Origin: RGIG7213 sp045124505
GTDB lineage: Bacteria > Bacillota > Clostridia > Oscillospirales > CAG-272
Direction: 5' to 3'
Length of the DNA: 64,000 bases
NCBI GenBank assembly: GCA_045124505.1
Contig: JBGVLZ010000032.1
Span: forward strand, 1 to 64,000
The first letter of the stretch is position 1. Each line of letters starts with the position of its first letter. Position numbers and translations under genes: made by a program. The notes beneath the pieces were generated by a model. The model had not been told where the DNA came from and searched no databases. It saw only the letters and a program-made list of their open reading frames with translations. Below are positions 19,008 through 27,123 of this stretch, in pieces.

Positions 19008-19826
19008 ATGATCTGTGAAAAAGTTTTTTACCCCACACCGGGTGACGACAGTGTATATCTTACTTGCTACATCCGTGATGAGTCCCCCGAAATCGCAACA
19101 GCTCCCCGTGATGCAATGCTCGTTTTGCCCGGCGGCGGTTATCACATCTGCTCTGCCCGTGAGGCTGAGCCGATTGCGCTTGAATATATGAGCTACGGCA
19201 TAAATGCGTTTGTTCTGCATTATTCCGTAAAAGAAAATGCGGTATTTCCCCGCCCTCTTATAGAAGCATTCAAGTGTGTTAAATTTATAAAGGACAATGC
19301 AGAGCGCTTCAACATCAACCCCGACCGTATTTTTTCAGTAGGATTTTCCGCAGGCGGTCACCTTTGCGCATGCCTCGGCTCGTTCTACAATTCTCCTTCG
19401 CTTCTTAAAGAGGCAGGCATGACAGCAAATGACACACGTGTATGCGGAACGATACTTTCATATCCCGTTATATCCGCAGGCACATTTGCTCACCGCGGAA
19501 GCTTTATGGGTATACTCGGCACAGAAACACCGACGGATGAGGAGCTTGACAGTTATTCAGTTGAAAAGCACGTAACGCCCGACAGTGTTCCCGCATTCAT
19601 CTGGCACACATTTGAAGACAACGTCGTGCCCGTTGAAAACTCGATTATGATGGCAAAGGCACTGCGTGAAAACAACGTACCGTTTGAAATGCACATTTTC
19701 CAGAAGGGTGTCCACGGTCTTGCACTTTGCAATCAATTGACTTTATCTCCGCATCACGACCGCTTTATAAACAAAGAAGCTGAGTGCTGGCTTGATATGT
19801 CTGTCAAGTGGATGAAAAACCAGTAA
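19008..19826 (+). CDS. Alpha/beta hydrolase, acetyl-esterase-like
   Basis: A 272-residue serine hydrolase: oxyanion PGGGYH (41-46), nucleophile elbow GFSAGGH with S114, and late Asp/His in the EDNVVP and GVHGL segments. It resembles BD-FAE/xylan acetylesterase-type enzymes. The ATG is preceded by GAAAGGAA at 18990-18997; a TTG at 18987 lies inside the SD region and is not used. No signal peptide, so it acts in the cytosol. Its stop overlaps the next start. Confidence 0.85.
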   Translation: MICEKVFYPTPGDDSVYLTCYIRDESPEIATAPRDAMLVLPGGGYHICSAREAEPIALEYMSYGINAFVLHYSVKENAVFPRPLIEAFKCVKFIKDNAERFNINPDRIFSVGFSAGGHLCACLGSFYNSPSLLKEAGMTANDTRVCGTILSYPVISAGTFAHRGSFMGILGTETPTDEELDSYSVEKHVTPDSVPAFIWHTFEDNVVPVENSIMMAKALRENNVPFEMHIFQKGVHGLALCNQLTLSPHHDRFINKEAECWLDMSVKWMKNQ

Positions 19827-20620
19827 TGGTAATTGATTTTCACACGCACATTTTTCCCGATGCTATAGCATCACGTGCAGTCACATCTCTTGCCGAAGAA
19901 ATAAACTATCTTTATCACCCTGTGACAGACGGCACAAAATCTTGTCTTTTGAAAAGAATGGACGAATGGGGCATTGATGTATCGGTATCAATGCCCGTAA
20001 TAACAAAACCGTCACAGCATGTAAAGACAAACAATTTTGCCAAAGATGCCGCGGATGATCGCGTTATTTCATTCGGCGGACTTCACCCCGATACGGATGA
20101 TTACAAGCGTGATGTTGACTACATTGTTTCACTCGGTCTTAAAGGCATAAAGCTCCACCCCGAATATCAGAATTTCAAGGTGGATGAGTCCCGAATGATG
20201 AAAATATATGACTATATACTTTCCAAGGGGCTTATGATAATGTTCCATGCAGGGTTTGATCCCGCTTACAAGCCTCCGTTTCGCTCAGATCCCCATTCTT
20301 TCCGAAAAATAATCGACGAAATGAAGGGCGGTGTCATAATAGCCGCACATCTCGGAGGGCACGCACAGTGGGACGATGTTGAAAAATATCTCGTAGGTAC
20401 AAATATTTACCTCGATACCTCAATGGGTACGGAATATTATCCAGAGGAGCAGTTTGTGCGCATCGTCAAAAACCACACAAAAGGACATATCCTTTTCGGT
20501 TCCGACAGCCCGTGGAGTAATGCGAAAAATGAAATAAAACGCATTCTCTCAATGCCCATGACAGAGGAAGAAAAAGCGGATATTTTAGGAGATTCCGCAA
20601 GAAAGCTGTTGAATATATAA
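19826..20620 (+). CDS. Amidohydrolase family protein (metal-dependent TIM barrel)
   Basis: A 264-residue PF04909-type amidohydrolase. HxH of strand 1 is in VIDFHTHIFPD near the start, followed by GLHPD near 84, a KLHPEY lysine/histidine region near 106, MFHAG, HLGGH and the late SDSPW aspartate. The ATG forms TAATG with the preceding stop; a GTG 18 nt upstream is possible but less likely. Relatives are decarboxylases and hydrolases of aromatic or uronic compounds; the substrate is unknown. Confidence 0.83.
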   Translation: MVIDFHTHIFPDAIASRAVTSLAEEINYLYHPVTDGTKSCLLKRMDEWGIDVSVSMPVITKPSQHVKTNNFAKDAADDRVISFGGLHPDTDDYKRDVDYIVSLGLKGIKLHPEYQNFKVDESRMMKIYDYILSKGLMIMFHAGFDPAYKPPFRSDPHSFRKIIDEMKGGVIIAAHLGGHAQWDDVEKYLVGTNIYLDTSMGTEYYPEEQFVRIVKNHTKGHILFGSDSPWSNAKNEIKRILSMPMTEEEKADILGDSARKLLNI

Positions 20621-20623
20621 ATA

Positions 20624-20666
20624 TACAGCCCTAACATCTTTTACCGATGTTAGGGCTGTATAATTT
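20624..20666. terminator. Bidirectional terminator
   Basis: A perfect 15-bp stem (20624-20638 with 20646-20660) with a 7-nt loop between two convergent genes, AT-rich on both sides. It should end the seven-gene operon and the transporter gene. Confidence 0.85.
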
Positions 20667-20670
20667 TACT

Positions 20671-22932
20671 TTAAACAGAACCGTTTTTAAACATTTCAAA
20701 ATACCGTCCGCCAAGAGCAATAAGCTCATCATGTGTACCAAGTTCCAATATTTTGCCGTCATCCATAACTACTATTTTATCGCAGTTTTTGATGGTGGAA
20801 AGTCTGTGTGCAATAATGATACATGTCAGTTCTTTTCCGAGATTAAATATTGTATTCTTTATTGCACCCTCTGTTACGGTATCAAGATTACTCGTTGCCT
20901 CATCAAGTATCAGCAATTTCGGCTTTTTCAGCAAAGCCCTTGCAATTGCAAGACGCTGTCTTTGTCCTCCCGACAGATTTTTTCCGTTTTCGTCAAGATA
21001 TGTGTCATATCCTTGCGGCAATTTTTGTATAAGCTCATGTATAGACGATAATCTGCAAGCTGTGTCTATTTCACCGTCGGTGGCGTTTGGACATCCGATG
21101 AGAATATTGTTTTTAACGCTGTCAGAAAAAAGAAATGTGTTCTGATCCACATAGGAAATATCACAGCGCACACTATCTACAGACAGCTTTGAAATGTCAA
21201 CACCGTCCACCTTTATACTTCCTGATTCGGGAGTATAAAATTTCATTAAAAGCTTTGCAAGTGTTGTTTTACCTGAACCGCTTTCCCCGACAATGGCAAT
21301 ACGATCACCCTTTTTGATGTTCAAGGAAATATCTTCAAGTGTCAGTTCTCTGTTTCCGTAGCGGAAATCAACGTGTGAAAATTCAATATTTTCCCATTTC
21401 AATGACTTAAATACACCGTCTGTCTGATTTTCTGTTTCAATATCCAGTATATCGTTAAGTCTTTCTGCGGCAACAATTGCCGTTTGCATCATCGGCTGAA
21501 GCTCAATCAGATTTTTAACAGGCTCTGTAAAATATGCAAGCAAAGCATAAAAAGTCATCAAAGAACCAACAGTTACAACATTTTCCAAAACCATACCGAA
21601 ACCGAGCCACAGTATCACTACAGTACCGATAAGCTCTATTGCATCACAAATACTGTCCTGAGATATAGAAATGATATTATTTTTAAATACTGCTTTAATC
21701 AAGCGTATGAATTTAGAATTGTTTTTTTCTTTGACAGTATTCTCTGCGCTGTGTGATTTCACAGTTTCTATACCGTCAATTGATTCTTTCAGATAAGACT
21801 GTACACGAGCGTTATTTTCCATTACATCGCGGTTGCTTTTTTCTATTACTTTTCGGTAACACAGTATAACGATCAGGTAAGATATGACCGTTATAAGCGA
21901 TATCAAAAACAGTATTTTATTTTCGATAAACAGTATCACACCGCATCCGAGAACCATAAGAGAATCTAAAAACAGTGTAAGTGTAGCACCGGATACAGCC
22001 GAGCGTATTGTGGAAGCATCGGAAAAACGTGATATATATTCACCTGTATTTCTTGTACTTACCGCACCCATTGGAAGGTCTATTATATGATCGTAATACG
22101 GAAGCATAAGTCTTACATCAATATTTTTTGATAATACTGATATCAAATATCCCCTGAAAAACTGTATAATTCCCTGCAAAATATACAACCCTATCAGCAT
22201 AATGAAAAACAAATTAAAATTAGATTTGTTATCGGAAATAAAGTTTATAATGATATCAATGAAATTTTCGTTTTCCTCGGGAGGTATCTCCGTTGTATGC
22301 TCATGATCCTCCGTGCATCCGTCTTCGCACACTTCGCTTTCATGCACGGTATAAAAATCATCTATCACGATTTGGAAAACAAATGCACCGATAATACCTA
22401 TAAAAGATATGATAATAGATAATATAACCGTTGTTACAAGTATACCGCCCTGTCCTTTAAGCAGGGAAAAGAACTTTTTAAAACCGCCTTTTGTGTAGTT
22501 GCCTTTTGCAAATTTTTCCGTCTTTTCAAATGTTACAATATACCCGCCCCAAAGTGAGAAAAACTCATCGTATGTATATTTTACTTTTCCTTTTCCGGGA
22601 TCGGCACAAACAAATTTGTTGTTTTTCAATTTGTATACAACGATAAAATGCTGCATACCGTCCTCGTTAACGGTGTGGGCAATGAAAGGAAGCTTTATTT
22701 CACCACTTTGTATTCCTTCTGAAAGCTCGTCGGGGCTTCCCGAAAGCGCCTCGGCTTTAAGTCCTATCTTCTCAGCGCCGTTTACCATGCCGTAAAGATT
22801 GACACCGTTTTTGTCGGTCTTAGTAATTTCTCTGTATTTCGAAATGGGATATTTTAATCCGTAGTGCATAGCTATCATGGAAAGACAAGCCGCACCGCAA
22901 TCCCGTTCATCATGTTGTTTTATTATTTTCAT
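20671..22932 (-). CDS. Peptidase-containing ABC transporter (C39, PCAT) for a double-glycine peptide
   Basis: A 753-residue exporter: C39 cysteine peptidase (1-135; C12, H95, D111), six-TM domain (about 160-460) and nucleotide-binding domain (Walker A GESGSGKTT 549-557, LSGGQ 653-657, Walker B 673-679, switch H709). It should cut the precursor encoded upstream after Gly-Gly and export it. The extracytoplasmic loop between TM1 and TM2 is unusually long and has C202-x3-C206-x3-H210-x-H212 among many Glu/Asp. The start is the ATG with AAAGGG upstream; a codon 8 residues earlier overlaps the SD. No HlyD-like accessory gene is present, as usual for Gram-positive PCATs that work alone. Confidence 0.92.
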   Translation of the reverse strand: MKIIKQHDERDCGAACLSMIAMHYGLKYPISKYREITKTDKNGVNLYGMVNGAEKIGLKAEALSGSPDELSEGIQSGEIKLPFIAHTVNEDGMQHFIVVYKLKNNKFVCADPGKGKVKYTYDEFFSLWGGYIVTFEKTEKFAKGNYTKGGFKKFFSLLKGQGGILVTTVILSIIISFIGIIGAFVFQIVIDDFYTVHESEVCEDGCTEDHEHTTEIPPEENENFIDIIINFISDNKSNFNLFFIMLIGLYILQGIIQFFRGYLISVLSKNIDVRLMLPYYDHIIDLPMGAVSTRNTGEYISRFSDASTIRSAVSGATLTLFLDSLMVLGCGVILFIENKILFLISLITVISYLIVILCYRKVIEKSNRDVMENNARVQSYLKESIDGIETVKSHSAENTVKEKNNSKFIRLIKAVFKNNIISISQDSICDAIELIGTVVILWLGFGMVLENVVTVGSLMTFYALLAYFTEPVKNLIELQPMMQTAIVAAERLNDILDIETENQTDGVFKSLKWENIEFSHVDFRYGNRELTLEDISLNIKKGDRIAIVGESGSGKTTLAKLLMKFYTPESGSIKVDGVDISKLSVDSVRCDISYVDQNTFLFSDSVKNNILIGCPNATDGEIDTACRLSSIHELIQKLPQGYDTYLDENGKNLSGGQRQRLAIARALLKKPKLLILDEATSNLDTVTEGAIKNTIFNLGKELTCIIIAHRLSTIKNCDKIVVMDDGKILELGTHDELIALGGRYFEMFKNGSV

Positions 22933-22945
22933 AATTTTACCCTTT

Positions 22946-22984
22946 AAACAAATCACAGCAGACTATCCCTACTGTGATTTGTTT
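22946..22984 (-). promoter_or_regulatory. Intercistronic stem-loop between peptide and transporter
   Basis: A perfect 13-bp inverted repeat (22984-22972 with 22958-22946 on the minus strand), 13-nt loop, directly abutting the AAAGGG SD of the transporter gene. It could act as an attenuator or mRNA-stabilising end so that peptide exceeds transporter. T content after the stem is modest, so full termination is unlikely. Confidence 0.7.
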
Positions 22985-23004
22985 GACTCAACACTTTATA
23001 AGAA

Positions 23005-23175
23005 TTAATATTCCTTTATATAAGCCCAAGGACCGCATATGAGCTTAGCCTTTCCATGTGTAACCACATGCCAGTATATGAGTGTTGTAGAATTACTCTT
23101 TTTACCGCAGATGAGGCACTTGTATCTTGCACCACCATTAACATTACGCATTTCGGAAACGTTTACTGTTTTCAT
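23005..23175 (-). CDS. Double-glycine leader peptide precursor with C2H2 zinc-finger spacing
   Basis: A 56-codon gene. The leader (residues 1-15) ends in VNGG with hydrophobics at -4 (V12), -7 (M9) and -12 (V4), the pattern read by C39 peptidases. The 41-residue mature part starts ARYKC and has C20-x2-C23-x12-H36-x3-H40, exactly a classical C2H2 zinc-finger spacing, followed by GK and a later ICGPW with C47. The SD AAGGAGGTG sits 6 nt before the ATG. It lies directly upstream of the PCAT gene in the same direction and behind a consensus promoter. Zinc binding and bacteriocin versus signalling function are inferences. No modification enzyme is nearby. Confidence 0.85.
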   Translation of the reverse strand: MKTVNVSEMRNVNGGARYKCLICGKKSNSTTLIYWHVVTHGKAKLICGPWAYIKEY

Positions 23176-23256
23176 TCTTTTCACCTCCTTTTAATAATAT
23201 GTATATATAATAAAGCGGAATAGTCACTTTATTAACGCTTAATTTATTTAGGAATT

Positions 23257-23291
23257 ATTCTTCCTATTATTATACATATATTCTTCCTATT
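23257..23291. promoter_or_regulatory. Direct-repeat operator candidate (2 x AATAGGAAGAAT)
   Basis: Two identical 12-bp copies of AATAGGAAGAAT on the minus strand (23291-23280 and 23268-23257), 23 bp apart, about two helical turns. One fills the start of the spacer after the -35, the other begins right after the -10. Binding would block the peptide promoter. The divergent XRE protein is the obvious candidate ligand; this is an inference. Confidence 0.75.
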
Positions 23292-23297
23292 TGTCAA
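23269..23297 (-). promoter_or_regulatory. Promoter of the peptide-PCAT operon
   Basis: Full consensus TTGACA (23297-23292), 17-nt spacer, TATAAT (23274-23269). A 5' UTR of about 85 nt follows, then the strong SD. A perfect promoter covered by repeats suggests a gene held off by a repressor. Confidence 0.9.
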
Positions 23298-23343
23298 GGG
23301 GAATATAATATATAATTTCACATATAGTATTGGAGGGGATAAC

Positions 23344-23673
23344 ATGCTGATATACGATCCACACCTCATCGGTAATAAGCTTTATGAAATACGCAAAAAG
23401 AAAAACATGACTCAGGCAGAGGTTGCAGAGCTTGCGGAGATCTCCGACAGAACATATGCCGACATTGAAAGAGGGAGTACAAATATGCGCATAGAAACAG
23501 CCATAAAAATATGTTGTGCGCTCCACATAACTCCAAATGAGATTTTAACCGAGGAATCTTTGCCCGATATTATAGATGAATCGCAAATTAAAATACGGTA
23601 CAATAACTGCACAGAAAAAGAAAAGCAAACTGCACTGCAGCTGCTTAATATATATTTTGATTCACTTAAATAA
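23344..23673 (+). CDS. XRE-family HTH regulator of the peptide cassette
   Basis: A 109-residue DNA-binding protein: helix-turn-helix at about 12-68 (KNMTQAEVAELAEISDRTYADIERG, given in part; typical Cro/CI type) and a short helical C-terminus (about 85-109, EKEKQTALQLLNIYF). SD GGAGGGG upstream. Divergent from the peptide operon across a 168-bp region with direct-repeat operators, so it probably controls the cassette and possibly itself. Confidence 0.85.
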   Translation: MLIYDPHLIGNKLYEIRKKKNMTQAEVAELAEISDRTYADIERGSTNMRIETAIKICCALHITPNEILTEESLPDIIDESQIKIRYNNCTEKEKQTALQLLNIYFDSLK

Positions 23674-23706
23674 AACTGCCGCCATAAGCGGTAGTTTTTA
23701 TTTTTG
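23674..23706 (+). terminator. Terminator of the XRE regulator
   Basis: An 8-bp stem with one G-U pair (23675-23682 with 23688-23695) followed by TTTTTATTTTTG, directly after the stop codon. Confidence 0.8.
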
Positions 23707-23799
23707 TCTTATAATATGGATTTTAGTATTTTTTGTTATACGTTATAGATAAAAACTATTCACTTTGATTGTGCAAAAGGTAGAAAAATGTTTTTTTGC

Positions 23800-23828
23800 T
23801 TGCAAAATAACAAATTTTAATGTATTAT
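23800..23828 (+). promoter_or_regulatory. Promoter of the dockerin protein gene
   Basis: TTGCAA (23800-23805), 17-nt spacer, TATTAT (23823-23828). SD AAGGAGGG at 23846-23853. Confidence 0.72.
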
Positions 23829-23859
23829 TAAAATGATGTGAAAAAAGGAGGGATTCACC

Positions 23860-26800
23860 ATGAGACACCCTATAAATATAAAGAGGATAATTTCAACTGT
23901 TATTGCAGCATCATTTTTACTTGTATCACCTATCGTTGATCTATCGGATCGTAAAGTAATTGAGGAAAATACAGAGGTCATTACAAGTGAATACACACCG
24001 CAGGCTGCGTTACCGCTTGGTGCTTCAGGTGATGCCACAGGTTGGGAAAGTGCAATTAATTACGCAAATACCGTTAAAAACGGTGTGCAGGTAAGATACG
24101 ATTCTCCGAAAAGACTTGCCATTGAAATTGAAAATAATTCTTTTTTGGCAACGTACAATTTAGGCACATCCAATAAACTCATCGCCGCATTTAAAAATAA
24201 AAACGGCGAAGCATATTTTACAGATTCATCCGATGCATACGTTGCAAACTCGTCAGGGCTTTCGTTTGCGTCAAGCTCTAATACCGTGCCGTATTTCAAT
24301 GCGTTCAGGCTCGGATATTACTATTATGACGTGCATATTTTCGGTCAGAGTATATTGAACGGTAACGTCAACATAAACAACAATGCATCATATAATCTTC
24401 TCGGTTCAAAAAGCAGAAACTGGAAAGGAAATATGATTTCCAACATTTCCTATAGAAACAGCACACTTTCATACAAAGTCACCGACCCTACAGACCCGTT
24501 CTGTTACAATACCAACGTAAACTTTTCAACTTCAAACTATAACACGTTACAAATAACTATAAGAAGCAAGGAAGCCGACAGCTGTGCAATTTACTTCTAT
24601 ACAGACGGTGTCGGAGGCTTTAATGCAGAACAGTGCGTAAGCTTCAAGATCATTCCGGGTGCTGCCGGTACTTACACAATACCGATCGGACACGTTGCAA
24701 ATTACACAGGAAATGTGCGTGGTATAAGAGTCGACTGCGGTAAAACAGTAAATGAAACTATAACAATTTCTTCTTTGAAAGCTGTATATGCCGAAAATAT
24801 TTCATCTTCAATAAAATACGAAAGAACATTCCACACATATTCCGAAAAGCTTTACGATGAGCTTCGCTTTGTCGCAACGGAGGATATCACTGATATAAGC
24901 TCTGTGGGAATACAAACAAAAATACCCACAGCATCTGTTTCCAAAATTGCTCTTTCAGATGGCACAATGACGTATTCAAGTGTTTCGGGCACAATGAACT
25001 CGCTTGTTACTGCCGCATTTGACACGCCTGCGGGTGTTATCGGATTCATTGTTCCGCCGGGAAACAATATGGGTAACATATCCGTTGAAGTTAAAGACGG
25101 ATATTACGTAATAAACAGATATCTGAATATCAACAGACTCAATAACGGCGAAGAGCTTAAGCTCAGTACACGTGTATACAACGATACATCACACGATTTC
25201 ACAGCTTTTACAGAAGAAGCATATATCGAAAGAAACCCTCTGCCGAGTGAGAATATAACCGTTGCAGAAAACCCCGACGGCGCATATTATTCACATTACG
25301 ATCCGTACATCGGCGCATACATATTTGAAATAAACGACACGTCATTTAACGGTGCGTATTATAATCAACCCAACAAGCATTTCAATCTCCCGGTAACGAT
25401 TAAGGGTGACGGTAAAGACAGGCACATTTACATTCAATGCCACAGTCCCGGCGGAGCTCTTGAGTGTGGGGCGGTACTCGACGAAAATCAGGATCTTCTT
25501 CCTATACCTGTTGAAGTGTGCAAAAACTTCGGCGGTGAATTTGAAGAAAACGTTTATTATCCCGAAGACAAGGCATTCGGTGAAATTTACTTCCCTCTGG
25601 CACTTGATGCAAATGAAGAAAAAACATTGACCGTCGTAAACCTTTTCCAGAATTGGGGTCAATATCCCTTAAAACAGCTTTCATCAATTAAATTCTTCGT
25701 TTCATACTACCACCTTTCAACGGGTGTTTCCGAAACAAACTGTATCTCGCCTTACTTCGTAAACGGCAAGGACGGCTGGACACTTCCCGACTTCCGTGCT
25801 TTATCTGCAGTTCTCTGGGCTGATCAGCCTCAGCACTACAGCGGCGGACAGATATACTTCCTTAAATATACGGATTCAAGCGGACAAAGCTACAAATCTG
25901 AAAGTCAAAGGGCAAAGATACACAGCGCAGGACCAATTTATGCCGATATCGATATGGATTATCTTTCCGACGACGGCAAGATAAAGGCGGAATACAAGCA
26001 CATTGAATTACCGCAAACAGACGAAACACGTACAAATTATCAAATAAAGCTGACGGTTCTTGAGGATATCAGCTTCAGCGATTTCAAGCGCGACTTTTCA
26101 TTCGTTTCATTTGACGGCAGACACGTATTCTACCGTACACTCAGCTATCTTGATGCAAACAACAACGTGGTCAAAAAATCGCTGACTTATAACACAAGCA
26201 CAGTCGATTATCTGACACTCGGTGACAAATCCCCGTTCTTCTGCTACTACCAGCGCGAAGGTACGTCCTCACAGGTCACAAATATGGCGCTTATCGTAAA
26301 GGATTCAAATATAACGGTAAACGGTCAGCCGTACAACGGACGTTTTGTTCTTAAAAACACATACTTCAATAATATGAATTACGGTGCATTAACACTTGAT
26401 TTAGGTGCGGTAACACTGAAAAAAGGTGATGTGCTTTCACTCAATGTTGTTCTGCTTCCTTGGGGTGATCCCGATGATACAGAAATAACAAATGTGCTTA
26501 ACGTAAGAAATGACTCTTGCCTTGATCCATATAAGCTTACGGTTACCGAGGGTGTAAATGTTTCCGAGCCATTCCTGCCGAGTATCATGTCTGACATGGG
26601 TGCGGCTGAATTTACAATTTCAGGCGGTGACAATCATGCGGCGGTGCGCATTTACGGCTTTGACAGCTATACTATCGACGGACTTTATGAGCTTGTAAAC
26701 GGCGAGTATGTCAAGTACGATGTAAGCACACATGGATATGACGGATATCAGGTATACTACGACGAAGACGGCACATACAGCTTTGCATATAACATAGATA

Positions 26801-27030
26801 TGTCGGGCGGTAAGCCTCGCACATTCCGAATTGTACAAGCCGGTACACCCGGGGATGTCAACGGCGATGGTATTATCAACGGACGTGATATAATTCGTTT
26901 GAAAAAATATCTGCTCGATCCCTCTGTCAGAATAAGAAAAAATCTTGCAAAGCTTAACGACGATGATGTGATAGACTCACAAGACCTTGAATTGCTTATA
27001 AACATGGTGATGACTAAAAAATCACAGTAA
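23860..27030 (+). CDS. Large secreted protein with C-terminal type I dockerin
   Basis: A 1056-residue protein with an N-terminal signal peptide (about 1-30, basic start then a hydrophobic core) and a C-terminal dockerin (about 998-1052) with two calcium loops: DVNGDGIINGRD, and LNDDDVIDSQD. The roughly 950 residues between are rich in Asn, Ser, Thr, Tyr and beta-strand patterns; I see no glycoside-hydrolase or protease motif. Dockerins bind cohesins of cellulosome-like scaffolds or surface proteins, so this is probably a surface-assembled polysaccharide-acting or adhesion protein. No cohesin gene is in the window. Flanked by its own promoter and terminator. Confidence 0.82.
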   Translation: MRHPINIKRIISTVIAASFLLVSPIVDLSDRKVIEENTEVITSEYTPQAALPLGASGDATGWESAINYANTVKNGVQVRYDSPKRLAIEIENNSFLATYNLGTSNKLIAAFKNKNGEAYFTDSSDAYVANSSGLSFASSSNTVPYFNAFRLGYYYYDVHIFGQSILNGNVNINNNASYNLLGSKSRNWKGNMISNISYRNSTLSYKVTDPTDPFCYNTNVNFSTSNYNTLQITIRSKEADSCAIYFYTDGVGGFNAEQCVSFKIIPGAAGTYTIPIGHVANYTGNVRGIRVDCGKTVNETITISSLKAVYAENISSSIKYERTFHTYSEKLYDELRFVATEDITDISSVGIQTKIPTASVSKIALSDGTMTYSSVSGTMNSLVTAAFDTPAGVIGFIVPPGNNMGNISVEVKDGYYVINRYLNINRLNNGEELKLSTRVYNDTSHDFTAFTEEAYIERNPLPSENITVAENPDGAYYSHYDPYIGAYIFEINDTSFNGAYYNQPNKHFNLPVTIKGDGKDRHIYIQCHSPGGALECGAVLDENQDLLPIPVEVCKNFGGEFEENVYYPEDKAFGEIYFPLALDANEEKTLTVVNLFQNWGQYPLKQLSSIKFFVSYYHLSTGVSETNCISPYFVNGKDGWTLPDFRALSAVLWADQPQHYSGGQIYFLKYTDSSGQSYKSESQRAKIHSAGPIYADIDMDYLSDDGKIKAEYKHIELPQTDETRTNYQIKLTVLEDISFSDFKRDFSFVSFDGRHVFYRTLSYLDANNNVVKKSLTYNTSTVDYLTLGDKSPFFCYYQREGTSSQVTNMALIVKDSNITVNGQPYNGRFVLKNTYFNNMNYGALTLDLGAVTLKKGDVLSLNVVLLPWGDPDDTEITNVLNVRNDSCLDPYKLTVTEGVNVSEPFLPSIMSDMGAAEFTISGGDNHAAVRIYGFDSYTIDGLYELVNGEYVKYDVSTHGYDGYQVYYDEDGTYSFAYNIDMSGGKPRTFRIVQAGTPGDVNGDGIINGRDIIRLKKYLLDPSVRIRKNLAKLNDDDVIDSQDLELLINMVMTKKSQ

Positions 27031-27057
27031 TTATTGATTTTGCTGTATTACACAAAA

Positions 27058-27096
27058 ACACTTGCATGCCGACAATGGTATGCAAGTGTTTTTTTT
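27058..27096 (+). terminator. Terminator of the dockerin protein gene
   Basis: A perfect 10-bp stem (27058-27067 with 27080-27089), 12-nt loop and a run of eight T. Confidence 0.9.
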
Positions 27097-27123
27097 AATT
27101 ATCACAGCAAAATGTCTTTTATT

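Noticed and set aside
20671..23175. A lanthipeptide or other modified-peptide (RiPP) cluster
   Set aside because: No LanM, LanB/C, radical-SAM maturase or YcaO gene adjoins the peptide; the radical-SAM gene at 50230-51120 is 27 kb away and PflA-like.
23860..27030. A cellulosome locus
   Set aside because: Only one dockerin protein is present; no cohesin scaffold or clear cellulase is in the window.
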